Origin: Bacteroidia bacterium
GTDB lineage: Bacteria; Bacteroidota; Bacteroidia; NS11-12g; UBA9320
Direction: 5' to 3'
DNA: 7,229 nucleotides
Assembly: GCA_029253325.1 (NCBI GenBank)
Contig: JAQWZS010000139.1
Location: 1-7,229 of the forward strand
Translations under genes and position numbers: made by a program
Shown: positions 1 through 5,995 of the stretch, one piece after another
Layout: each line of letters starts with the position of its first letter
Position numbering within the stretch: the stretch's first letter is position 1
Notes under the pieces: model-generated
The model's database searches: none
What the model was told of the DNA's origin: nothing
What the model saw: only the letters and a program-made list of their open reading frames with translations

Positions 1-538
1 TTAAATATCTTAAATCAACAGATCGCCTATGACTACTTCTTCTGTCAGGGTCAATATATATCCAATCTGAGACTTTATTAGGTAACAATTCAATACCATC
101 ACCATGAATTCTCTTAATATTAGTAACTCCTAATTTTTTGAGGTTAAAGCATGCCAATAAATGAAGAGATTCATTTAATTCAATAGCTTCAACCTGTTCA
201 AAGTTTTCAGCTAAATAAATACTATCCATACCTATACCGGCTGTCAAATCAAGCATTTTTCCTCCTCTAATAAAAGCAGACTTATATTTTGCTACCCTTT
301 CTGAAGTTGACTGCTCATATGAACGCTGGTCTACAGCTAATAAATTCTTTGATATAATGGGTGCTTTTTGAGCTGCTTTTCTGTAAATAGTAATTAACTG
401 TAGTGCTATCTTTAAATCGAATGATGTTTTACCTGCATACTTAAGTGCCAAGACAGCTGGATTTTTATTTAAATTATTTTGAATGAAACGAATACCCTCG
501 TTACTAGATAAAACCGTTATAATATCGTTACTTTGCAC
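1..538 (-). CDS. THUMP-like class I SAM-dependent methyltransferase, C-terminus beyond the left edge
   Basis: The frame is open from a GTG at 538-536 to the window edge, giving 179 residues with no stop, so the gene is truncated by the window. An in-frame TAA lies only three codons upstream of the GTG, and the first ATG falls inside the SAM-binding motif, so GTG is the best start. Residues 1-90 are a helical N-terminal region. Residues 96-106 (LDLTAGIGMDS) are the glycine-rich SAM-binding motif I, followed by the acidic residues E118/E120 that would hold the SAM ribose. Residues 161-167 (YIDPDRR) match the DP-x-RR motif IV of the THUMP-like domain methyltransferases common in Bacteroidota. 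Family members are presumed to modify RNA in the cytoplasm; the substrate is not known to me. It is divergent from the lipoprotein gene at 597. The family call is strong and the substrate is open. Confidence 0.88.
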   Translation of the reverse strand, partial: MQSNDIITVLSSNEGIRFIQNNLNKNPAVLALKYAGKTSFDLKIALQLITIYRKAAQKAPIISKNLLAVDQRSYEQSTSERVAKYKSAFIRGGKMLDLTAGIGMDSIYLAENFEQVEAIELNESLHLLACFNLKKLGVTNIKRIHGDGIELLPNKVSDWIYIDPDRRSSHRRSVDLRYL

Positions 539-596
539 TAAATATTAATGTAAATACGTTAAAATATAAAAACGCTCACAATATTATCATACTATA
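539..596. promoter_or_regulatory. Divergent intergenic region, presumed to hold two promoters
   Basis: These 58 very AT-rich bases separate two divergently transcribed genes, so they should contain promoters for both the methyltransferase and the lipoprotein-ytxJ cluster. I could not find a convincing Bacteroidota promoter (TTG near -33 with TAnnTTTG near -7) at the correct spacing on either strand. The assignment rests on gene layout alone. Confidence 0.4.
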
Positions 597-728
597 ATGA
601 ACTTAAAAAAAATGTTATCCCTACTATTCCTTGCAATTTTCATAAGTACAGCTTTTGTGTCATGTAAATCAAGAGATGCCTGTCCAGGAGTAAGTCAGGT
701 CAAAATCTCTCAGAGCAAAACAGTATAA
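597..728 (+). CDS. Small lipoprotein of 43 residues, function unknown
   Basis: An ATG at 597 opens a 43-codon frame ending in TAA at 726-728. The product has a short basic start (MNLKK), a hydrophobic stretch at about residues 6-21 and a lipobox-like end FVSC with the cysteine at 23, so it should be a lipidated envelope protein with a mature part of only 21 residues. The mature part is basic near the anchor (CKSRD) and holds a second cysteine, C29, in a CPG context. It lacks the acidic stretch after the cysteine that marks surface export, so it more likely faces the periplasm. It sits 9 bases upstream of the ytxJ-like gene and is probably cotranscribed with it. Very small lipoproteins of this kind are frequent in Bacteroidota genomes. 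The signal-peptide architecture supports a real gene; the role is unknown. Confidence 0.75.
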   Translation: MNLKKMLSLLFLAIFISTAFVSCKSRDACPGVSQVKISQSKTV

Positions 729-737
729 GCCAATATC

Positions 738-1058
738 ATGTGGACAGTTACCAAGGATTATGATATTGAATCTTTGTTAAAAGAAAACAGGCCTGTACTA
801 ATTTTCAAACACAGTTATCGATGTTCCATAAGTTCTATGGCACTTCAACGCATAGAACGAATTCATAAAGAAATTAATGAAAGTGTGGATTTTGTCCTTA
901 TTGATGTAATAAAACAGCGTGATCTTTCTTTAAAAATTGCTGAATATTTTAACATAAAACATGAATCACCACAAATCATCTTTTGTAATAAAGGCATCGT
1001 TCAATTCACAGATTCACATATGAATATTAAATCATCCAAAGTCTTGGATTATTTATAA
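738..1058 (+). CDS. ytxJ: Bacilliredoxin YtxJ/BrxC family (monothiol thioredoxin-fold protein)
   Basis: The 106-residue product is full length for the YtxJ family (TIGR04019, DUF2847). These thioredoxin-fold proteins remove bacillithiol from S-bacillithiolated cytosolic proteins. The active site FKHS..CSIS lies at residues 23-32, with the single catalytic cysteine C29. The ESPQ motif at residues 76-79 supplies the cis-proline (P78) that faces the active site. Bacillus BrxC has a TCPIS-type site; here the residue after the cysteine is serine, and there is no second cysteine nearby, so a monothiol mechanism is expected. There is no signal peptide, so it acts in the cytosol. The ATG at 738 gives an N-terminus of normal length. 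It lies 9 bases after the small lipoprotein gene and is followed closely by an exported-protein gene. Its presence implies that this organism makes bacillithiol, as a number of Bacteroidota do; the synthesis genes are not in the window. Confidence 0.92.
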   Translation: MWTVTKDYDIESLLKENRPVLIFKHSYRCSISSMALQRIERIHKEINESVDFVLIDVIKQRDLSLKIAEYFNIKHESPQIIFCNKGIVQFTDSHMNIKSSKVLDYL

Positions 1059-1079
1059 ATTATCGCAAATTTGGTGATT

Positions 1080-1787
1080 GTGATCAAAGCGAATATCATC
1101 AACTTATTTTGTGCGTTTTTCTTTTTTAATGTTTTATATGTAAATGCACAAGAGTGTTCGATTGAATTATCAGGAGGAATAAATATATCAACTAATGGGT
1201 ATGGTATTTACTTTCAATCAGGCTTTCCTGAGGTCAACTCAAAAACTAAAAACTCGATTACTTTATATTGTCACACAATAAAACATGCCCAAGAAGCTCG
1301 GATTAAAAACGAGAGATACATCAATCCAAGTCCATATGTACTCGGAAAAATTAATGCTGGTGGAGGGTTTGGAATCGACTACACATTGCATCGTCAAATG
1401 GGCTCTCATCAAGGCAATTCACCCAAACTATTTTTAGGAGCCTCTATAGGTCCAATTCTAGGAGTAATAAAACCCTATTATGTTTCATTTGATAAGCTCG
1501 GCGAACCAAATCAAATAATCATTCAAAATGAAGGCATGCTTAATAAACAAGATTCGATTATTGGAAGTGTCGTTTGGACAAAGGGATTAAGTGAGCTTTC
1601 ATATACTCCTGGTATTCATTTTGACTTAAACTTTCTAGTTCAATGGAGCAACTATAATAGAGCTCACAAATGGCAAAATGGCATTCGAATTAACTATTTC
1701 CCCGAAGGATTAAACATTCTACTTCGAGCCAATAATTCTTCTTTTATATCCATTTACACACAATATGGTTTTAATCGGACAAAATAA
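1080..1787 (+). CDS. Exported probable outer-membrane beta-barrel protein of a conserved Bacteroidota family
   Basis: There is no ATG at the 5' end. Candidate starts are TTG 1071, GTG 1074 and GTG 1080. I chose GTG 1080 because it yields a canonical signal peptide: a lysine at position 3, a hydrophobic core with FFFF, and a cleavage site after VNA at about residue 23. The mature protein of about 212 residues has alternating polar and hydrophobic stretches rich in Gly, Tyr and Asn, as in beta strands, and ends in strand-like segments (FISIYTQYGF). The segment GPILGVIKPYY at about residues 124-134 and a later KGLSE/PGIHF segment match, from memory, a recurrent uncharacterised Bacteroidota family with a GP-LG--KP-YY signature. 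No enzyme motif is visible. It starts 21 bases after ytxJ and is likely in the same transcript. Outer-membrane location is inferred; function is unknown. Confidence 0.75.
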   Translation: MIKANIINLFCAFFFFNVLYVNAQECSIELSGGINISTNGYGIYFQSGFPEVNSKTKNSITLYCHTIKHAQEARIKNERYINPSPYVLGKINAGGGFGIDYTLHRQMGSHQGNSPKLFLGASIGPILGVIKPYYVSFDKLGEPNQIIIQNEGMLNKQDSIIGSVVWTKGLSELSYTPGIHFDLNFLVQWSNYNRAHKWQNGIRINYFPEGLNILLRANNSSFISIYTQYGFNRTK

Positions 1788-1810
1788 ATAGGCTTTTTCT
1801 TACCATTTTA

Positions 1811-1826
1811 TGACCAACCAAGGTCA
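1811..1826. repeat. Short inverted repeat TGACC-N6-GGTCA
   Basis: Two perfect 5-bp arms separated by six bases lie in the 107-bp gap before the large secreted-protein gene, 69 bases upstream of its ATG. The size and symmetry fit a dimeric regulator site, but arms this short can arise by chance. No terminator-like U-tract follows, so it does not look like the end of the upstream transcript. Confidence 0.3.
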
Positions 1827-1894
1827 ACTATTCTTTGAAAGTATTAAATCAAAACTTAAATTCGTATGTTTAATAAGTGATCTTATTTAAAGTT

Positions 1895-4615
1895 ATGAAA
1901 AGAAGTACAATTTTATCAGCAATAGCTGTTGTTTCACTAGCGATTTTCACAATCGTTTTAACAATTGGTAACCCTAACAATGCTTATACCCCAAGAATTA
2001 AACAAATACAGGGTATATCTGGGTATCAGTCTTATTTAAAATCAGTAAGAGCCAACCAAAACACTGGTTTTGTATCGAATGAAGATGTTAGTCAAGTTAT
2101 TGATGAGATTAGCCTTCAAGGTAATAAAAAATTCAAGTCTGACTGGCCCCTAAAATGGGAGTTCCGAGGACCTGACAATATTGGTGGGCGTACGCGTTGT
2201 TTAGTTATAGATAAAGACAATTCATCAATTTTATATACAGGTGGTGTCTCTGGTTCTGTATTTAAATCAACTAATGGAGGTGGTAGTTGGTTCCCAATTA
2301 CTTTAGGAGATGACAATTTCGGTGTAGTTAGTATGGCTCAAACAAATGATGGAGCATTATTTTATGGTACCGGTGAAAATGGCTTATTACTATCCAACCC
2401 AAATGGAGATGAAGGCTCTGGTTTTAACGGAATGGGAATATACAAATCTACAGATGGAGAAACATTCACTGAACTTACAAATACCAAATCGTTTGGTAAT
2501 GTTTATATTTTAACAGCCCACCCTACAACTAATCACATCTATGCAGGCTCTTCCAATGGATTAAGGGTTAGTGAGAATGGCGGTGATACCTGGAAATTAA
2601 TTAAAGGTGGTAGTTGTAAGGAAATTAAATTTAATAAAAACGGCGTTTTACTTGCTAGTATTGGAAATTTAATCTGGAGATCTACTACACCAAATGATGG
2701 AACATCTTACCAGTCTATTAGTGGTTTCACAAACAATAGAAGAGCCGCAATTGGATGGGCTGAATCGGATGACAACTATTGTTATATACTTACCGTAGGT
2801 AATGTAACTTTTGACGGTCAAAACTATGGTGGAGGTTCATTAACTGGACTTTACAGGTCAACAGATGCAGGACAAACATTTACACAAGAAGTTGGTAAAA
2901 TGAGCCAGTTTTTTGCACCATTCACATATATAGGTCTACAAGCACAAGGATTGTATGATCTTGCATTAGGAGTTCACCCACGCAATAAAGATCGTGTATT
3001 TATAGGGGGTATTTTATTCGCTGAATGGACACTTCAAGATGGTCCTAAAATTGTCGGAAATACCTTTAGCTCGCCTCAAAATCCATTCGGAATTCACTCC
3101 GATAAGCATTTAATTACTTTTGATAATACTGGAGAAAATCCTATCATGTATATCTGTAGCGATGGTGGAGTTGCTAGAACGACCACACCTGAATTGGATC
3201 GTTATAAGAATATTAGCACTAACTTAAGCACAACACAATTTTTTGGAATTGCAGCAGACACTAGAGGTCGAATTTTAGGAGGTACACAAGACAATAATAC
3301 ACTTCTAATCACTGGAGAATCGTACCCAAGAAAAATTGCTGAATCCGTGATAAGCGGAGATGGTTTTGAATGTGCCATAAGCAGTTATAACCCAAATTTA
3401 ATGTTTGGTGAGAGCCAATATGGTAATCTGAGAAGATCCATTACTGCTGGTTCAAGTTTTGAATCTATTTGGGACAACAGAATTAGTGCTTCATTTGCAT
3501 CGGCAAGAAGACCAACAGGATATTTCAATAATCCATTTACACTATGGGAAAATCCTGCAGTCATTGATAGTATCGAAACCTATGGCACTAGAGAATCAGA
3601 CGATTCAGTAGCTAATGCAAGACTTTACTTTGCAACAAATGACGGAATATGGATGTGTAAAAATGTTTATGGGAAACCACACGATCCAACAAATCCTAAA
3701 GATGGTTCAATTCGATGGTTTAGAATTTCAAACTTGAGACGTGTTCATTACATGACCCCTAGCAATAACGGGGAATCATTATTTGTAACTACAAACAACG
3801 GAAAAATTTATAGAGTTGACAGCTTGTTAACTACCCAATTTGACACCATTAGCTTACCTGTTAATAATCAAATAGCAGAAAAACTGATTACTAGAGAAAT
3901 ATCACAAGGGCTTGGAGTAAATTCCGCTAGAACAATTACGTCAGTTGCAATAGATCCAGAAAACCCAAATCGAATGATTGCTACAATTGGAAATTATGGT
4001 AACACAAACTATGTTTATAGCACAGAAAATGCAATGGATGCATCACCTAATTGGTCAAGTATACAAAGTAATTTACCTAAATTTCCAGTCTATCATGCGG
4101 TAGTGAGTATCAAAAACCCTGATGTTATTATATTAGGTACAGAGTTTGGTATTTGGGCAACTAACAATGGACGATCTGCAAACCCAACATGGTCAGAAGC
4201 TGCTGATGGCGTTGATAGCGATATGCCATTCCCAAGAGTACCGGTCTTCGATCTTGTTCAGGTAGAAAGTAATTCATCCACAGGTCCTAGGATATATGCT
4301 GGAACTCATGGTATGGGAATCTGGGAAACAAAATCTATGCTTACAAGTGTTCGACCTAAAACAAATAATACTCCAACAAGAATAATTAATGCATACCCTA
4401 ATCCTGCAAACCACTTTGTTAATTTAGATGCAAATATCAAAGGAGATTTCACATTAAGAGTATACGCACTTAATGGAAATATTGTTTACCAATCAAAAGG
4501 CAATAATTCTAATGCAATACGTATAGTAACCTCTGATTGGAAACCAGGAAATTACTTTGTTGAGATTCTAGGAAATAATTCAAGAAGTTCATCTAAAATT
4601 ATTGTTCAACACTAG
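1895..4615 (+). CDS. Secreted Asp-box (sortilin/BNR-like) beta-propeller protein with T9SS type A sorting domain
   Basis: The frame can be extended to a GTG at 1877, but the ATG at 1895 directly precedes a signal peptide (MKRS followed by a hydrophobic segment to about residue 24) and is chosen, giving 906 residues. A propeptide-like region runs to about residue 85. The propeller opens with RGPDNIGGRTR and carries Asp-box turns STNGGGSW (125-132), STDGETF (185-191), SENGGDTW (226-233) and STDAGQTF (322-329). Two further landmarks are HSDKH at 401-405 and CSDGG at 421-425, both in loops typical of this propeller class. From about residue 830 comes the sorting domain: YPNPA near its start, a WKPGNYFVEI strand, and a KIIVQH end. 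T9SS would carry the protein over the outer membrane, cleave the domain and release or anchor the product. Such propellers are often called glycosyl hydrolases or VPS10 proteins by automatic annotation; no sialidase catalytic set is evident, so a binding or adhesive role is as likely. It is probably monocistronic, with its own terminator. Confidence 0.9.
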   Translation: MKRSTILSAIAVVSLAIFTIVLTIGNPNNAYTPRIKQIQGISGYQSYLKSVRANQNTGFVSNEDVSQVIDEISLQGNKKFKSDWPLKWEFRGPDNIGGRTRCLVIDKDNSSILYTGGVSGSVFKSTNGGGSWFPITLGDDNFGVVSMAQTNDGALFYGTGENGLLLSNPNGDEGSGFNGMGIYKSTDGETFTELTNTKSFGNVYILTAHPTTNHIYAGSSNGLRVSENGGDTWKLIKGGSCKEIKFNKNGVLLASIGNLIWRSTTPNDGTSYQSISGFTNNRRAAIGWAESDDNYCYILTVGNVTFDGQNYGGGSLTGLYRSTDAGQTFTQEVGKMSQFFAPFTYIGLQAQGLYDLALGVHPRNKDRVFIGGILFAEWTLQDGPKIVGNTFSSPQNPFGIHSDKHLITFDNTGENPIMYICSDGGVARTTTPELDRYKNISTNLSTTQFFGIAADTRGRILGGTQDNNTLLITGESYPRKIAESVISGDGFECAISSYNPNLMFGESQYGNLRRSITAGSSFESIWDNRISASFASARRPTGYFNNPFTLWENPAVIDSIETYGTRESDDSVANARLYFATNDGIWMCKNVYGKPHDPTNPKDGSIRWFRISNLRRVHYMTPSNNGESLFVTTNNGKIYRVDSLLTTQFDTISLPVNNQIAEKLITREISQGLGVNSARTITSVAIDPENPNRMIATIGNYGNTNYVYSTENAMDASPNWSSIQSNLPKFPVYHAVVSIKNPDVIILGTEFGIWATNNGRSANPTWSEAADGVDSDMPFPRVPVFDLVQVESNSSTGPRIYAGTHGMGIWETKSMLTSVRPKTNNTPTRIINAYPNPANHFVNLDANIKGDFTLRVYALNGNIVYQSKGNNSNAIRIVTSDWKPGNYFVEILGNNSRSSSKIIVQH

Positions 4616-4633
4616 AATTATTATTCTGGTTTC

Positions 4634-4667
4634 AAAACCGTTCTGAGCATCTCAGAACGGTTTTTTT
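4634..4667 (+). terminator. Strong rho-independent terminator of the secreted propeller gene
   Basis: A perfect 14-bp inverted repeat (4634-4647 with 4651-4664, CCGTTCTGAG core) closes a 3-base CAT loop and runs into a tract of seven T. It begins 19 bases after the stop codon of the propeller gene. The A-run on the 5' side means it could also work in reverse, but no minus-strand gene reaches it. Confidence 0.95.
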
Positions 4668-4675
4668 GTCAATTA

Positions 4676-4712
4676 ATTTAATTTTGATGACGATATGTCA
4701 TTAAAATTAAAT
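4676..4712. repeat. Long AT-rich inverted repeat upstream of the Hsp20 gene, possible operator or structured element
   Basis: Arms 4676-4691 and 4697-4712 are 16 bases each and complementary except for one G/T pair (4686 with 4702), which would be a G-U pair in RNA. The loop is GATAT. The centre ATGAC-N5-GTCAT is the only part that is not pure A/T. It begins 9 bases after the terminator T-tract and ends 82 bases before the Hsp20 ATG, so it lies where an operator or upstream regulatory site would sit. A further TGTCAT occurs at 4729-4734, 33 bases downstream of the TGTCAT in the right arm. It does not match the CIRCE heat-shock operator. Confidence 0.6.
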
Positions 4713-4794
4713 AGTTTCTAAATTATTGTGTCATAATGTCTTATATTTACGCTAGGAACATCATTTGATAATAGATTGATAAAAAAGTAAAAAC
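4713..4794 (+). promoter_or_regulatory. Presumed promoter and leader of the Hsp20 gene
   Basis: Because a strong terminator closes the upstream gene, the Hsp20 gene needs a promoter here. The best -7 candidate is TATATTTA at 4742-4749, a partial match to the Bacteroidota TAnnTTTG box, but no TTG sits at a good distance upstream: the nearest, 4726-4728, is only 13 bases away. The leader just before the ATG is A-rich (gataaaaaagtaaaaac), which is how Bacteroidota genes commonly promote initiation without a Shine-Dalgarno sequence. Confidence 0.4.
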
Positions 4795-5217
4795 ATGAAT
4801 ATTAGACAACCTAAAATGATTACAGATATCTTCCAAAGTAATTTCGATAACGTATTACAGGAAATTTTGAATCCCCAAAGTATACAAGAAAATCATGTCA
4901 ATCTTCCAAAAATGAATATTTATGAAGATGAGAATTTATACCTTATTAAGACAATTATACCTGGGGTTGATAAAAAAGATATTTCATTATCGCTTGACAA
5001 CAATACCTTGGTCATATTCGGCATGACTAGTCAAGAAAATAATAAAAAATTAACCATATTAAGATCTGAAATTAGTTTCAAAGATTTCAAAAGGCGAATA
5101 GCTCTTCCAAAAGACTCAGATCATCAATCAATTTCAGCTAACTTGATCAACGGGATTTTGGAGATAATTATAAAAAAGAAGCAAAAAATTAAGCCAAAAA
5201 ATATTATTGTTAAGTAG
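4795..5217 (+). CDS. Small heat shock protein, Hsp20/alpha-crystallin family
   Basis: The 140-residue product has the normal length and layout of a bacterial Hsp20, an ATP-independent cytosolic chaperone that holds unfolding proteins as an oligomer for later refolding by DnaK/ClpB. A short N-terminal arm (about 1-37) is followed by the alpha-crystallin beta-sandwich (about 38-128). Landmarks are IIPGVDKKDI (residues 54-63), the conserved F-x-R-x-x-x-LP segment seen as FKRRIALP (98-105), and the family signature A-N-x-x-NGILEI (115-124). The C-terminal tail has a lysine-rich stretch and an I-x-V motif (I137, V139) that in this family docks onto a neighbouring subunit. The gene stands alone between two hairpins: a terminator and inverted repeat upstream, and a terminator shared with the convergent operon downstream. 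Stress-induced expression is likely from the family but no known heat-shock box is recognised. Confidence 0.93.
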   Translation: MNIRQPKMITDIFQSNFDNVLQEILNPQSIQENHVNLPKMNIYEDENLYLIKTIIPGVDKKDISLSLDNNTLVIFGMTSQENNKKLTILRSEISFKDFKRRIALPKDSDHQSISANLINGILEIIIKKKQKIKPKNIIVK

Positions 5218-5230
5218 TTAGGATGTTAGG

Positions 5231-5267
5231 AAAGTGGTCGATTCATTTAAAGAATCGGCCTTACTTT
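5231..5267. terminator. Hairpin between convergent genes, probable bidirectional terminator
   Basis: A 9-bp stem (GGTCGATTC at 5236-5244 with GAATCGGCC at 5252-5260, one G-U pair) closes a 7-base loop. It extends through a 2-base bulge into AAAGT/ACTTT (5231-5235 with 5263-5267). It starts 13 bases after the Hsp20 stop, and its right side includes the stop codon of the minus-strand lipoprotein gene. T-runs are short on both sides, so it is weaker than the hairpin at 4634. Confidence 0.75.
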
Positions 5268-5995
5268 ATTAATAACTGACCAGAGCCTGTTCTATTAGCA
5301 AGAATTTTATAGTCGCTTGGCTCGTTGACATAAAAAATATTACCAGAATTATAAATATTCATATACATTCCTTTTGTTGCGTTAACATAACAGTCTATTG
5401 GGGAATGTGAATCGATATATACTTCTTCACAAATAAGATGTTCTGCATTTAAATCTGAAATTTCTTCTATACTCCCCTTTAGAACTTTTAAATTCCCCTC
5501 AAGTATAGTTTTAGCTGAATTTCTTGATTGTATGAAAACCTCATCCCCAGACAACGTTAATTTAATATCTGATAGTGCTGGATGTAAAATATTTAAAAAT
5601 CCAATATTAATGGTGTCGTTCGAAACAACTTCAGCAATGGATTCTACATGAATCCCCGTCAACTCGTTGACGTATACCTTAACTTTAATTTCATAATTAA
5701 AAGAACGAACAAAATTACAAGTATTTGTATTTACAAGTCTGAGTTGTTTGTTTGAAACATTACTTTCAATCTGATCTAAGAGATTGGATGGCCCATTTAA
5801 TTCTATTCTACCATATTGAGTGCTATCTTGAACTAAAATGACCTTTATTCTATCTTCAACGTATAATTTATCAAATGTCATCACATCTCTATCTATTGAG
5901 ACAATGTCACCCATATTAGTTATGCAATCATCCTTTTGTTCACTACTACATGACAACAACATTATAAAGAATATAAACCAGCTAAAATATTTCAT
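5261..5995 (-). CDS. GIN-domain (DUF2807) lipoprotein, probably surface exposed
   Basis: The product is 244 residues. It begins with a lipoprotein signal peptide: hydrophobic residues 3-14 and lipobox LLSC with C16 as the lipidated cysteine. The next residues are SSEQKDD; QKDD at 20-23 resembles the lipoprotein export signal described in Capnocytophaga canimorsus (K followed by two acidic residues, often after Q), which sends lipoproteins to the cell surface. Residues from about 40 to 240 fit the GIN domain (DUF2807), a right-handed beta-solenoid: an opening FDKLYVEDRIKVIL strand pair, then repeated short strands with Asn/Ser/Gly turns, and a closing TGSGQLLIK. The domain has been called a putative adhesin head; the true ligand is unknown. 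Its ATG overlaps the stop of the acyloxyacyl hydrolase gene in an ATGA, so translation is coupled. It is the last gene of the operon and ends at the convergent hairpin. Confidence 0.85.
   Translation of the reverse strand: MKYFSWFIFFIMLLSCSSEQKDDCITNMGDIVSIDRDVMTFDKLYVEDRIKVILVQDSTQYGRIELNGPSNLLDQIESNVSNKQLRLVNTNTCNFVRSFNYEIKVKVYVNELTGIHVESIAEVVSNDTINIGFLNILHPALSDIKLTLSGDEVFIQSRNSAKTILEGNLKVLKGSIEEISDLNAEHLICEEVYIDSHSPIDCYVNATKGMYMNIYNSGNIFYVNEPSDYKILANRTGSGQLLIK

Noticed and set aside
1877..1894. GTG start six codons upstream of the propeller gene ATG
   Set aside because: The ATG at 1895 is directly followed by a typical signal peptide, and the extra residues ILFKV would add an unusual second hydrophobic start.
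2116..2316. Minus-strand open frame of 66 codons
   Set aside because: It lies fully inside the propeller gene on the opposite strand, has no signal or domain features, and its composition simply mirrors the Asp-box region.
4676..4712. Inverted repeat as CIRCE heat-shock operator
   Set aside because: CIRCE is TTAGCACTC-N9-GAGTGCTAA; neither the arm sequence nor the spacer length agrees.
4676..4712. Inverted repeat as a second rho-independent terminator
   Set aside because: The stem is mostly A/T and is not followed by a run of T, while a much better terminator ends just upstream.
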